Shown piece after piece: positions 10,448-19,019 of a stretch of 23,379 nucleotides of DNA. Every line of letters begins with the position of its first letter. The stretch's first letter is position 1. The translations under genes were made by a program, and so were the position numbers. Under the pieces are notes generated by a model, which was given only the letters and a program-made list of their open reading frames with translations, was not told where the DNA came from and did not search any database. Source of the DNA: Nemertoderma westbladi (taxonomy: Eukaryota; Xenacoelomorpha; Nemertodermatida; Nemertodermatidae); assembly GCA_032718475.1 (NCBI GenBank), contig JAUCBJ010004533.1:1-23379 (forward strand). The letters run 5' to 3'.

Positions 10448-11532
10448 AATTACAACGCAGTTTATATAAAACTTTTGTCTACATCGCCTTTATAATCATG
10501 AATGTTAGTTTCCATTGCTCCTCTCCATTGCAGTTGTTTATTTGATTCTAAATCTGAAGCCTTAATTATTAATGGTGATAATATTTGGATAAAAATATAT
10601 CGCGCCTCTTTTTAGTTATTTTTGAGTCATGAAATTATTTTGACATTCTTTTATCGTTTAGTTTAGTACCGATTACTTAAGTTGTCGAAAATAACATCAA
10701 GGATATTCCGTGCAATTACTAACTATAGGGCTATCCTGATGCCTAAAATTCAGGATCGGGATTATATTTTACGTGCAGTGATCATCGAGGGTTTTCGAAA
10801 TTTTCGTTGGGGTTCCCGTTTAAAACAAAAAAACACGACCCCAAACTGATAGTTATTGTTGGCTAAATGGCTGACACATTTCGAACCTAACAAGCCTACA
10901 TTTCGCCTAATAGCTGCAGTCATTATTCTTTGCATAAAGCTTTACTATTATTTTACTTTTGTTTTTGTATTGTCAATAAATTATTGATCACCCACAGGTA
11001 ATAAATAATACATTACGTAACGCATATGTTCGTGTTGCAATATCTGAGTAAATTCGTCTATTAGTATATAGTATATTCATTCATTTATGATGTTGATCCA
11101 TTTTGGTGTTGGTCCGTCTCTTTTTGGTGCTTTAGCTTTATAATTTTTTTTATAATCACCAGTCATCTATTACATTGTATTTATTTGTGGGAGACTTTTA
11201 TTGAACTAAATTATATGCTAATATTATTGATTAATTAATTACGGCTATACTAATATGATAATATTAACTAATCACGAATTAATTATCAGTTACTTACAAC
11301 ATAATATTGGATTTGTATAAAACTAATAATTGTATTTTTGTTCGGAAATTATCTTATTATAATACATGGGGACGTGCTTAGATTGTTTGAAAACAATAAG
11401 TGTTCATAAATTAGTAGAATGCGATAATATAAATTATAGAACGATGTCCACCGCTGCACTGCAAATCAAAGAAGACTAGAGATGAAAATTAGATTGACCC
11501 CCCCAGCCCTACGCTCGAAAGATTGGGGGAGA
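10448..11532. other. DHCR24 3' UTR and AT-rich spacer
   Basis: No coding potential seen. A candidate poly(A) signal AATAAA lies at 10975-10980. At about 10735-10830 there are words (CAGGATCGGGATTAT, GGTTCCCGTTTAAAAC) resembling the GGGATC-rich arms of the inverted-repeat element at 16338-17943, so this may be an eroded relative. Confidence 0.45.
10975..10980 (+). promoter_or_regulatory. candidate poly(A) signal of DHCR24
   Basis: AATAAA about 530 bp after the stop, on the coding strand. Noncanonical signals nearer the stop (for example TATAAA around 10465) are also possible. Confidence 0.3.
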
Positions 11533-11553
11533 GGGGGGGGGGGGGGGGGGGGG
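11533..11553. repeat. poly(G) tract, 21 G, in a repeated cassette
   Basis: Run of 21 G followed by TGGGGTCATCTGGAATGACTATTAATTAGT. The same flank (GACTATAAATTAGTGTTAC) follows the G-rich tracts at 13038 and 13130, so the G run is part of a dispersed repeat rather than an isolated homopolymer. Confidence 0.85.
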
Positions 11554-11800
11554 TGGGGTCATCTGGAATGACTATTAATTAGTATGAGCCACTGCACTCC
11601 AAACAGGGAAGGGGTCGTGGAATGAGTCTCCGGAAATATGTTTCATCAGGAAGAGTATTTGCAAAACTGGAGAAACCACAATAAGACACTAACAAGGGGA
11701 ATCACTTATTTCTAGAGTACTGGTCTTATATTTTTTATATTTTCTTATATATTTTGTTATATTGATGTCAACTATCATTGCTCTGGCCATATCCTCTCAG

Positions 11801-11825
11801 CGCTGCAAAATACTAATTTGCAGCG
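11801..11825. repeat. perfect 9-bp hairpin
   Basis: CGCTGCAAA at 11801-11809 and its exact reverse complement TTTGCAGCG at 11817-11825, separated by a 7-nt loop. It sits about 20 bp outside the palindromic element that follows. Confidence 0.8.
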
Positions 11826-11845
11826 ATACATCATCTCCCTTAATA

Positions 11846-12255
11846 CTAGATATCATTAGATTATCTGCAGATTCGGAAAACCGTTTTAAACTTCACCAAT
11901 AATTTCCGGAGATATCATCAAAATTCAAAGGTATACATTTTGAAACGTAAATCGATATAATTCTAATATTTTTTTACTTAATTCTAGAATATTAATTACG
12001 CATGAGGCGTTCTAGAACTACAGTAGTTCTAGAACGCTTTGCGCATAATGAAAAAACATGTAGAGTTTTAAACGCTAGGCTAAATTATAATTAATATACT
12101 AGAATAAAGACAACAAAACATCAGAATTATAACGATTTACATCTCAAAATTTACACATTTAGTATTTTGATAATATCTTCGCCACTTTTTGGTTAAATTT
12201 AAAACGGTTTTCTGATTCGGAATCTGCAGATGAAGGTGGTTCTAATGATATCCAG
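11846..12255. mobile_element. palindromic MITE-like/foldback element
   Basis: Almost the whole segment is an imperfect palindrome. CTAGATATCATTAGA at the left end pairs with TCTAATGATATCCAG at the right. ATCTGCAGATTC and AAAACCGTTTTAAA at about 11873-11893 pair with their reverse complements at about 12198-12230, and homology continues with indels to the centre. The centre is perfect: GCGTTCTAGAACTAC at 12007-12021, one A at 12022, and the reverse complement at 12023-12037. There is no coding capacity. A target-site duplication was not evident, so transposition is inferred from structure only. Confidence 0.7.
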
Positions 12256-12997
12256 ATTACATTCCAAAGAAGAAAAATAAAGTCTACGGAGGTGCTTCAA
12301 GCAAAAAAAGCAAGCTAAAAGCAAAAAACAAGGGGGGCTCCGACCCCCTAAAAATGGTTGTATTATTAAGGGAGTTGGTGTATTTCGAAACGCTGAAAAT
12401 TAATCAATACCCTATAAACAATCAATTTCTAGAACAAGCCTTCAGTATTTCCCATTGCTCTGCCGTGGATGTTAAAGCCATTGTATGGTACGTGTTAGAC
12501 CGTGCGTTGTTATAGGAACTGTAATTAGTCACCTAATAACTATTTACATCATTGTTTGAACAGTGGCACTTTTCAGCGTTATTATCCCGAGTGTATTTAT
12601 GTACCGAGCGAGTGCAGAAATAAATAAATACAAAAGGGTGATAAACGCCGACGCCGAACGGTGTCCTTTTCACACAATGGTCTACGTAATTTGGTTACAT
12701 TATGTCAACTTCCTCGTCGTTCTGAATAATAAATTATTAGCTTTATATTTATATTATATTTAGGAATATTAGTGAACTACATAACCTTTCTATGAAGCGG
12801 CTTTTCGTCCTGTAAGCCGCAACGCTACAAAGTTTTATACTTCATAATTATCACCAGAACGGTGATGGTAATAATGTAACAAAATTATTGATTAATTTTA
12901 TTAACATTTCTGATATTTACAATATTAAAGGTAAAGCTACTAATTAAGCATTGAGAACCATTGAGAACGCCGTTTTTATGTCCGTCGCTCGTTACAT
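12256..12997. other. spacer with small hairpins
   Basis: No supported gene. Hairpins GCGGCTT/AAGCCGC at about 12797-12820 and ATCACC/GGTGAT at about 12851-12867 are visible. An open frame at 12563-12763 begins at GTG and has no recognisable domain, so I do not call it coding. Confidence 0.5.
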
Positions 12998-13170
12998 GAA
13001 CACCAATGAGTGAGGGGGGGAGGAGTGTGGTGGTGGAGGGGGGGGGGGGGGGGGGGGGGGTGTAGTGCATGGGAAGACTATAAATTAGTGTTACTGTACC
13101 TGATCTGCCCACCACAGCACACCAATGAGGGGGAGGGGGGTCATGGGATGACTATAAATTAGTGTTACCA
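12998..13170. repeat. two head-to-tail copies of a G-run cassette (23-G tract at 13038-13060)
   Basis: Two degenerate units each run CACCAATGAG, a G-rich tract, CATGGGA(T)GACTATAAATTAGTGTTAC. They start at 13001 and 13120. The G tract is 23 uninterrupted G in the first unit and a short GGGGGAGGGGGG in the second. A third relative is at about 11520-11590. Confidence 0.8.
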
Positions 13171-13633
13171 CCCAACCTCTGCGGTTCACGGATGGAGGGG
13201 GCATGAAAATTAATGTTCTAGAATGTTTTCCTGGAATTTGCTCTGAACTCTGTTACTAAATTTGCCTGCGTAAAAGTTGAATTCGGATATCGAACCTGAT
13301 ATAGAGCGACAACATTGTTGTTATGAATTATCTTCGGGTTGGGGTTACCATACAGTTAGAAGAAATGGTTTGGATATGAATAAATAGTCCAAACCCAAAA
13401 ACTAAACCAAAAAATCAAGTCCAAGAATATATAATAAAAAACGTTTGTACAACGTATACAGTAAATATTACTATAGAATTAAAAGTGATAATATCTTGAG
13501 TACATGGCATGTATTTATTTAACAACAAGTAAAATTATTACTAACAATCAACTTGGTTGTAAAGTTAATCTTAGATCTACAATAACCATACAATATAAAC
13601 CAACAACAAATGGTGTTAGTTACTATTAATTAA
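13171..13633. other. AT-rich spacer, RRP1 3' flank
   Basis: No gene seen. Contains the candidate minus-strand poly(A) signal for RRP1 described separately. Confidence 0.5.
13514..13519 (-). promoter_or_regulatory. candidate poly(A) signal of RRP1
   Basis: TTTATT on the plus strand is AATAAA on the gene strand, about 115 bp past the stop codon. This is a reasonable distance for a short 3' UTR. Confidence 0.4.
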
Positions 13634-15397
13634 TTAATTATACAACACCTTGCCTTTAGGGACTCGGACACGTTTCAGATTTACTGGCGATTTTTCGGCA
13701 CTATTCTTGAGGACGCCTTTACCCGGCAGTTTGCTTCCATCGTACGGAGTGCGAGAAAGTTTACTCTTGGTTCGCAGTAACGCTTTGTCCGAGAAGAGAA
13801 CATGGCGAGGTACGGAATCCCTGAGCGGTTGGGAGGAGTTAGTTGGATCGGTTGTGTCGGGTTTCCGATCCCTTGGGGTTGCTGGGGTCGTCAGTACGAG
13901 ATTGGCGTCTTTAGTGGGTTTTATTCTCTTCGAACTTTCTTCTATGGAGCTCGTGGTTTCGATGGAAACCTCACTAACCGATTGAACAGGATTCTCAGAG
14001 CTATCGATCTTACTCGCTGCAATTCCAGATCTTCTGTTCCCTTTCGGTTTACCCTTAACTTGCCCGTTAGTAATGCGAGTAAAGTCGCCACCACCAGAAA
14101 CTTCCACGCGTTGTAATACCGGAAGTGAGTCACTCATAGCGAAAGGAAGGTCATCCACCGGAAGTGGTGAGTGAATAGGAGCCATAGGGGTAGCGTCATC
14201 CGGAATTACCACGTCCGACTTCCGTCCAACAGATTCAGGCCGAGATGAGTTACTTAAAGCGGTTGGGATTTCAGTTTGTACGGAAATATTTTCATTAATT
14301 TTTTTATTCTTTTTCTTCTTCTTAGGAGGATCTGGATGACTTTCATTGGAATGGATTAATCCCTCATCTTTAACAATAATTTTGCGTTTTTTCTTGGTTT
14401 TAACTTCCCCATTTGATGAACCCACCAGCTTCCCTGTTTCAGATTGCTCTAACGATACGTCGCCACACGTTATCGAATCATTGTTCTCAACATCCGCTTT
14501 CTTAACCTTCTTGTTTACCATCTGAATTCGCAGCAATAGCGCATAGAGGCGACTTCTGTTTGAACTCTTTACGGACGGTTTCTTCGCCTCTTCCAATACT
14601 AAATCGGTTATGGATTTCAAATCGAACTCAAGTTGCTGGTAAGTGTGATTCACCTTAGCAATGCCACCAATCTTACCGTACGAAGACTTTAAAGAGCGAT
14701 CAAGAGTGTCAAACAAGAGTTTGGTCTTATACTCAATAATCCTATTGAAAACTTTCTTTATAATTGCACTTTGAAAGGTTTTACTTTTCGAGACGGCCAA
14801 GAGAGAAATAAAAGGCGATATAAACTGATTCACGGTACCTCTGGACAAGTTACGACCACCGGATTTAGATAACTCATCCAGATAAACTTCGCATATCTGG
14901 AATCGTAACCCATCGGGACAGCCATACATTGTGTTCCGAAGAGGACCGTCGGTAAACAAGAGGTTAACCAACGCATCAACGTATTCCTCGGTCCACCCCA
15001 CACGCCTCAATATTTCGAAATATTCCCGCATAAATTGCCTCACCCACATCGTAAACTTGTCAATTCGTAGATAATCTATGCCGACCCACTCTCTCTCCAT
15101 ACACACAAAAAACTCTCCAACAAACGACAATTTTTGATCCATGTCGCGAATTCTGTGCACTAAACAAGACAAAGCACTGCCCAACTCCTCTTGCAATATA
15201 GGTTTATCGCTCATCCACATGCAGTAAAATAATCCTTTCCATAATTTCGCAAAGTCATCTTTAGAAAATCTGTTATCCTTTGATTGGGATCTTAATTCAA
15301 GGTACATTCCAATCTTTTTCACAGCTTTCTGTCGAGTTTTCTTATCATTTGATGCTAAATGACGAGCAAGGTGTATTCCTCTATTACCATCCGCCAT
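13634..15397 (-). CDS. RRP1: RRP1/Nop52-family ribosomal RNA processing protein, intronless
   Basis: Nucleolar protein for pre-60S ribosome assembly and 27S-type pre-rRNA processing (role known for yeast Rrp1 and human RRP1/NNP-1/RRP1B). The product is 587 residues from an ATG at 15395-15397 in strong Kozak context (AAAATGG). Residues about 8-215 carry the Nop52 domain: HLASNDKKTRQKA, LWKGLFYCMWMSDKP, LQEELG, DYLRIDKFTMWVRQF, then YGCPDGLRFQICEVYLDEL. The rest is low-complexity and charged with basic clusters KTKKKRK (334-339) and PPKKKKKNKK (358-367), probable nuclear/nucleolar signals. Near the C-terminus, RHVLF (531-535; 13793-13807) fits the RVxF PP1-docking consensus, followed by LPGKGVLKNS. 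In human RRP1B a KVTF motif in the same C-terminal context binds PP1. There are no frame breaks or introns. It converges with DHCR24. Confidence 0.93.
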   Translation of the reverse strand: MADGNRGIHLARHLASNDKKTRQKAVKKIGMYLELRSQSKDNRFSKDDFAKLWKGLFYCMWMSDKPILQEELGSALSCLVHRIRDMDQKLSFVGEFFVCMEREWVGIDYLRIDKFTMWVRQFMREYFEILRRVGWTEEYVDALVNLLFTDGPLRNTMYGCPDGLRFQICEVYLDELSKSGGRNLSRGTVNQFISPFISLLAVSKSKTFQSAIIKKVFNRIIEYKTKLLFDTLDRSLKSSYGKIGGIAKVNHTYQQLEFDLKSITDLVLEEAKKPSVKSSNRSRLYALLLRIQMVNKKVKKADVENNDSITCGDVSLEQSETGKLVGSSNGEVKTKKKRKIIVKDEGLIHSNESHPDPPKKKKKNKKINENISVQTEIPTALSNSSRPESVGRKSDVVIPDDATPMAPIHSPLPVDDLPFAMSDSLPVLQRVEVSGGGDFTRITNGQVKGKPKGNRRSGIAASKIDSSENPVQSVSEVSIETTSSIEESSKRIKPTKDANLVLTTPATPRDRKPDTTDPTNSSQPLRDSVPRHVLFSDKALLRTKSKLSRTPYDGSKLPGKGVLKNSAEKSPVNLKRVRVPKGKVLYN

Positions 15398-15839
15398 TTT
15401 CTACAGTTTTCTGGTTATTGCTGACTTGTGTATTGCAGAATTCAGGTATTGCTGTATTGTCAACGCAAGAAACAATGGCTAAACCTGTAAATAGTATCAG
15501 TACAGCAGTAGCTGACAGACTACAGACTATGGACTAATTGCGTTATATGTGTAGGCAAGTACTGAAGTACTGAAGTACGGGTAGGGTACTAAGTTAGTAC
15601 CGGAGTGGGATTCCAGTACAGAACAGCAAACAAGTAAAACAGTAGAATATAAATCACAAAGAGTGTTGCAGTGCACGTGGAGTTGGAGTCCCACACCGGA
15701 TACCGCCAGCCGCCAGACTATATTTGTACTCGCGATATTTTTGCTCTCGATATTTTTACTCTCACTATTTTTACGCAATATTCTTATTTTTGCAATATAC
15801 GAAAATAACACAGGTACGGATATGAGCTATAACCCAATT
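15398..15839 (-). promoter_or_regulatory. RRP1 5' flank
   Basis: Probable promoter and 5' UTR side of RRP1. Contains a short tandem AGTACTGA repeat near 15558-15578. At about 15725-15790 there is a degenerate run of units of about 16 bp with GATATTTTTG / GCTCTCGATATTTTTAC. No specific promoter element can be assigned. The small open frames on both strands look like chance. Confidence 0.4.
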
Positions 15840-16056
15840 AAGGGAGTCATATCAGCCTAAGGGGAGTCATCTCAGCCTAAGGGGAGTGTTCTCAGCCTAA
15901 GGGGAGTGTTCTCAGCCTAAGGCTGAGATAACTGGGGAGTGTTCTCAGCCTAGGCTGAGACGACTGAGGAGTGTTCTCAGCCTAGGCTGAGATAACTGGG
16001 GAGTGTTCCCAGCCTAGGCTGAGACGACCGAGGAGTGTTCTCAGCCTAGGCTGATC
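15840..16056. repeat. tandem array: 20-bp units passing into 32-bp palindromic units
   Basis: About four units of GGGGAGT(CAT/GTT)CTCAGCCTAA (20 bp) lead at 15901 into 33/32-bp units beginning at 15901, 15934, 15966, 15998 and 16030. Each longer unit contains the 16-bp palindrome CTCAGCCTAGGCTGAG (perfect or one mismatch). Spacers alternate between GATAACT and GACGACT/GACGACC. The longer unit looks like the 20-bp unit plus an inverted extension. Confidence 0.9.
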
Positions 16057-16142
16057 CAGTATCACTTTTAAGTTGGTGTACAGTATAGACAGTATGTCAT
16101 AGCCGGTCGTCCATGTTCGCCCATGGAAGCCTATAAGCCTTA

Positions 16143-16322
16143 AACTTTTATATAGCTTTTCGAAATTTTTATATAACTTTAGGAATTTTTGTATAACCGC
16201 TTTTGCGAATTTTTATATAACTTTTGCGAATTTTTATCTAACTTGAATTTTTATAAGGCTTTTAATACAACTTTTGGAAATTTTATATATAACATTTGAG
16301 AATTTTTATACAACTTTTGCTA
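16143..16322. repeat. degenerate AT-rich tandem array, about 24-bp units
   Basis: Repeating TTTTTATATAACTTTTGCGAA-like units with indels, about seven to eight copies. It lies directly left of the inverted-repeat element. Confidence 0.75.
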
Positions 16323-16549
16323 ACGAAAATAGTGCTTAAGGAATTTAATCCAAAATACCGATCCCGAAAATTGGGATCCCGAGAGTGATAACCCCGGTCC
16401 CGATCCCGGAAATCCAGAGAAGTCTGATCCCGTTTAAACACTAAACTGTAGGCCTACATGTTATTTTATTCATAACAGTTTATATTGCAAAAAGTAACAT
16501 TATTAAAGGGAGCCTGAGATTTCAAGAAAATATGAAATTTCCTAACAAT

Positions 16550-16620
16550 TCCAGTTGAGTGACAAACTTGCGGAGCTCATGGGTTCACAAAACAAAAACC
16601 TAGAAGCACCAGATATCCTG
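16550..16620 (+). other. possible 3' splice site and short open stretch before the minisatellite
   Basis: CCTAACAATTCCAG at about 16541-16554 resembles a branch point and acceptor. It is followed by an open stretch with coding-like composition (LSDKLAELMGSQNKNLEAPD) that runs into the repeat array. This is weak: no family is recognised and an acceptor of this quality is expected by chance. Confidence 0.15.
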
Positions 16621-17486
16621 CTCATACAGTCGCAGACACCGAGTTCTGCTCATACAGTCGCAGACACCGAGTTCTGCTCATACAGTCGCAGACACCGAGT
16701 TCTGCTCATACAGTCGCAGACACCGAGTTCTGCTCATACAGTCGCAGACACCGAGTTCTGCTCATACAGTCGCAGACACCGAGTTCTGCTCGTACAGTCG
16801 CAGACACCGAGTTCTGCTCGTACAGTCGCAGACACCGAGTTCTGCTCATACAGTCGCAGACACCGAGTTCTGCTCATACAGTCGCAGACACCGAGTTATG
16901 CTCATACAGTCGTAGACACCGAGTTTTGCTCATACAGTCACAGACACCGAGTTATGCTCATACAGTCGCAGACACCGAGTTCTGCTCATACAGTCGCAGA
17001 CACCGAGTTCTGCTCATTCAGTCGCAGACACCGAGTTCTGCTCATTCAGTCGCAGACACCGAGTTCTGCTCATACAGTCGCAGACACCGAGTTCTGCTCA
17101 TACAGTCGCAGACACCGAGTTATGCTCATACAGTCGTAGACACCGAGTTTTGCTCATACAGTCGCAGACACCGAGTTCTGCTCATACAGTCGCAGACACC
17201 GAGTTCTGCTCATTCAGTTGCAGACACCGAGTTCTGCTCAAACAGTCGCAGACACCGAGTTCTGCTCATTCAGTCGCAGACACCGAGTTCTGCTCATACA
17301 GTCGCAGACACCGAGTTCTGCTCATACAGTCGCAGACACCGAGTTATGCTCATACAGTCGTAGACACCGAGTTTTGCTCATACAGTCGCAGACACCGAGT
17401 TCTGCTCATTCAGTTGCAGACACCGAGTTCTGCTCAAACAGTCGCAGACACCGAGTTCTGCTCAAACAGTCGCAGACACCGAGTTT
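16621..17486 (+). repeat. 28-bp minisatellite, 31 copies in perfect phase
   Basis: The unit is CTCATACAGTCGCAGACACC followed by GAGTTCTG. Start positions run from 16621 to 17461 at exact 28-bp steps (840/28 = 30), so there are no net indels in 31 copies. Variants include CATTCAG, CAAACAG, CGTACAG, CGTAG, GTTATG and GTTTTG. The CGTAG variant recurs at 16911, 17135 and 17359, 224 bp (8 units) apart. All three plus frames lack stops; this follows from a 28-bp unit that happens to contain no stop in any phase and is not evidence of coding. Confidence 0.95.
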
Positions 17487-17943
17487 GCGGATGTCGCCCA
17501 GCTTTGTAACACTATCAGATGCACAACTTCTACTGAATATAGTGGAAGGGTTGCTTAGGAGGTTGGATTGCATATAAATCCTACCACGTCCGAATACACT
17601 TTCTTTCTTTCTGAGTTTTTTTCAACAAACTGTGGAAAGTGTACATTTATACGGGGGTGAGATCTGGACACTCACTGAATCACTTTAACAAAGAATTGAT
17701 GGTTGTCACCAAAGAAAACTGGTGTCTCTACTGTATGTAGTCTTCAAGGGAGCATCGGCAATAAACTAGGTCGCAATATATAGTAATATGTAGCAGGTAG
17801 CTAGCTGTTATGAATAAAATAACATGTACAGTGGTGTTTAAACGGGATCAAACTTTTCGGGATTTCTGGGATCGGGATCGGGATTATCATTCTCGGGATT
17901 CCGTTTTTCGGGATCGGGATTGCAATTTTGGATTAAATTCCTT

Positions 17944-18144
17944 GAAGTTAATAGTATGCGTGGTGGGTTTTGGGTAACCCTCACTGTATCTTACACTTCT
18001 GAAATATTAGTAAGATAAAGTTATATTTAAATTATTTTGCAATTGGTTTACTGACATAAAAAATTGATATAATCAAAACATTTCCGTTCTGCTGGAACCA
18101 TTTATCAGATATTCCACAAATTTACTAAACTATATTTACTTCGG
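17944..18144. other. AT-rich spacer between GGGATC repeats
   Basis: No gene or repeat recognised. Confidence 0.4.
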
Positions 18145-18236
18145 AATCCCGATCCAAAAAAAATCGGGATCGGGACCGGGATTGAATTTTTCACTGAGAT
18201 CCCTGTTTTTCAGGATCGGGATCCCGTTTAAGATCC
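18145..18236. repeat. third copy of the GGGATC-rich arm
   Basis: AATCGGGATCGGGACCGGGATT, a divergent middle, then CAGGATCGGGATCCCGTTTAAG. It resembles the right arm of the 16338-17943 element in the same orientation but is more degenerate. Confidence 0.6.
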
Positions 18237-19019
18237 CGTCTAGATGTTTTTATTTCATTTTTGTTTATTTTATATTTATTTCTGCATATCCGCGAAATTA
18301 TTATTAATAATGATAATATATAAATAAATTAGTATTATAATATAGTATTAATAAATTAGTTTAATACATTTAGTATCGCGTGGAAACAACTCCCCTATAA
18401 ACATTCCAGAACTTAATTTAAGATTAATCGCTTAATTTATAATACAGATGCTGTAGTACCGGTATTGTGTAGGTGCCTTTGGATCAGACTGAACGAAATA
18501 ATAAGTACTTGTTTGTTACAGTAGTTTATTATGTAATTTTTAGAGATATAGCCGTGTAATATTTACAGTAAAACGTTTAAATTATTCTATTCGTATAAAT
18601 TATAATGGGAAATAAATGAATATAAAGTTCGGGATATTAATTAATGTAAAAATGGTTATAGGCCTAGTTAAGCTATAACTTGTTAGCTATTAATTAATAA
18701 TGAAACAAAAATAATAATCTAGGACAAATATTATTTGTTGCAGAACATGATTGTAAACGATTTATCGTGCCCGAGCGAGGCACGGCAAGCTCCTAAATGG
18801 CTTATAGATATCAAAGTTTCCTAAGTGCAACTACAATTCTTCTATTGTTTCAGTATCGCTGTGCTAATGACTGACTCAAATAGCTCGCATAAACACGGTC
18901 TTGTGCCGGCTTGTACTTTACTGACTTTTATAACCTTCTTACGATAGTTCAAAAACACAGTGATTACTATTTCCCAGATTTTAAATCTCTTCCTTTTGGT
19001 AAAAATAATATACTGTACG
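18237..19019. other. AT-rich intergenic DNA
   Basis: No gene seen. A 6-bp hairpin CGTGCC/GGCACG lies at about 18765-18784. Confidence 0.45.

Larger units (their letters stand above)
16338..17943. mobile_element. 1.6-kb element with about 140-bp terminal inverted repeats enclosing a minisatellite
   Basis: The left arm (16338-16478) reads AAGGAATTTAATCC, then several GATCCCG words, GATCCCGTTTAAACAC, then ACATGTTATTTTATTCATAA. The right arm (17805-17943) is its reverse complement: TTATGAATAAAATAACATGT, GTGTTTAAACGGGATC, repeated GGGATCGGGAT, ending GGATTAAATTCCTT. Arms are similar with small indels. The tetramer overlapping the left end (16336-16339) is TTAA and that overlapping the right end (17942-17945) is TTGA, which could be a decayed TTAA target duplication of piggyBac type. 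The interior holds the 28-bp array and no transposase, so it would be non-autonomous. It could instead be a chance inverted pair of one dispersed repeat. Confidence 0.65.

Noticed and set aside
12563-12763. 66-codon open frame
   Set aside because: It starts at GTG and has no homology or conserved motif that I recognise, in AT-rich spacer.
15840-16056. CRISPR array
   Set aside because: Repeats with palindromes and short spacers look superficially similar, but the spacers are just 7 bp, alternate between two types, and the genome is animal.
16555-17577. Long overlapping open frames over the 28-bp repeat in all plus frames
   Set aside because: A 28-bp unit is read in all three phases, so lack of a stop in 28 codons opens every frame at once. 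By chance this would happen in roughly a quarter of such units. The starts are TTG or internal, and no family is recognisable.
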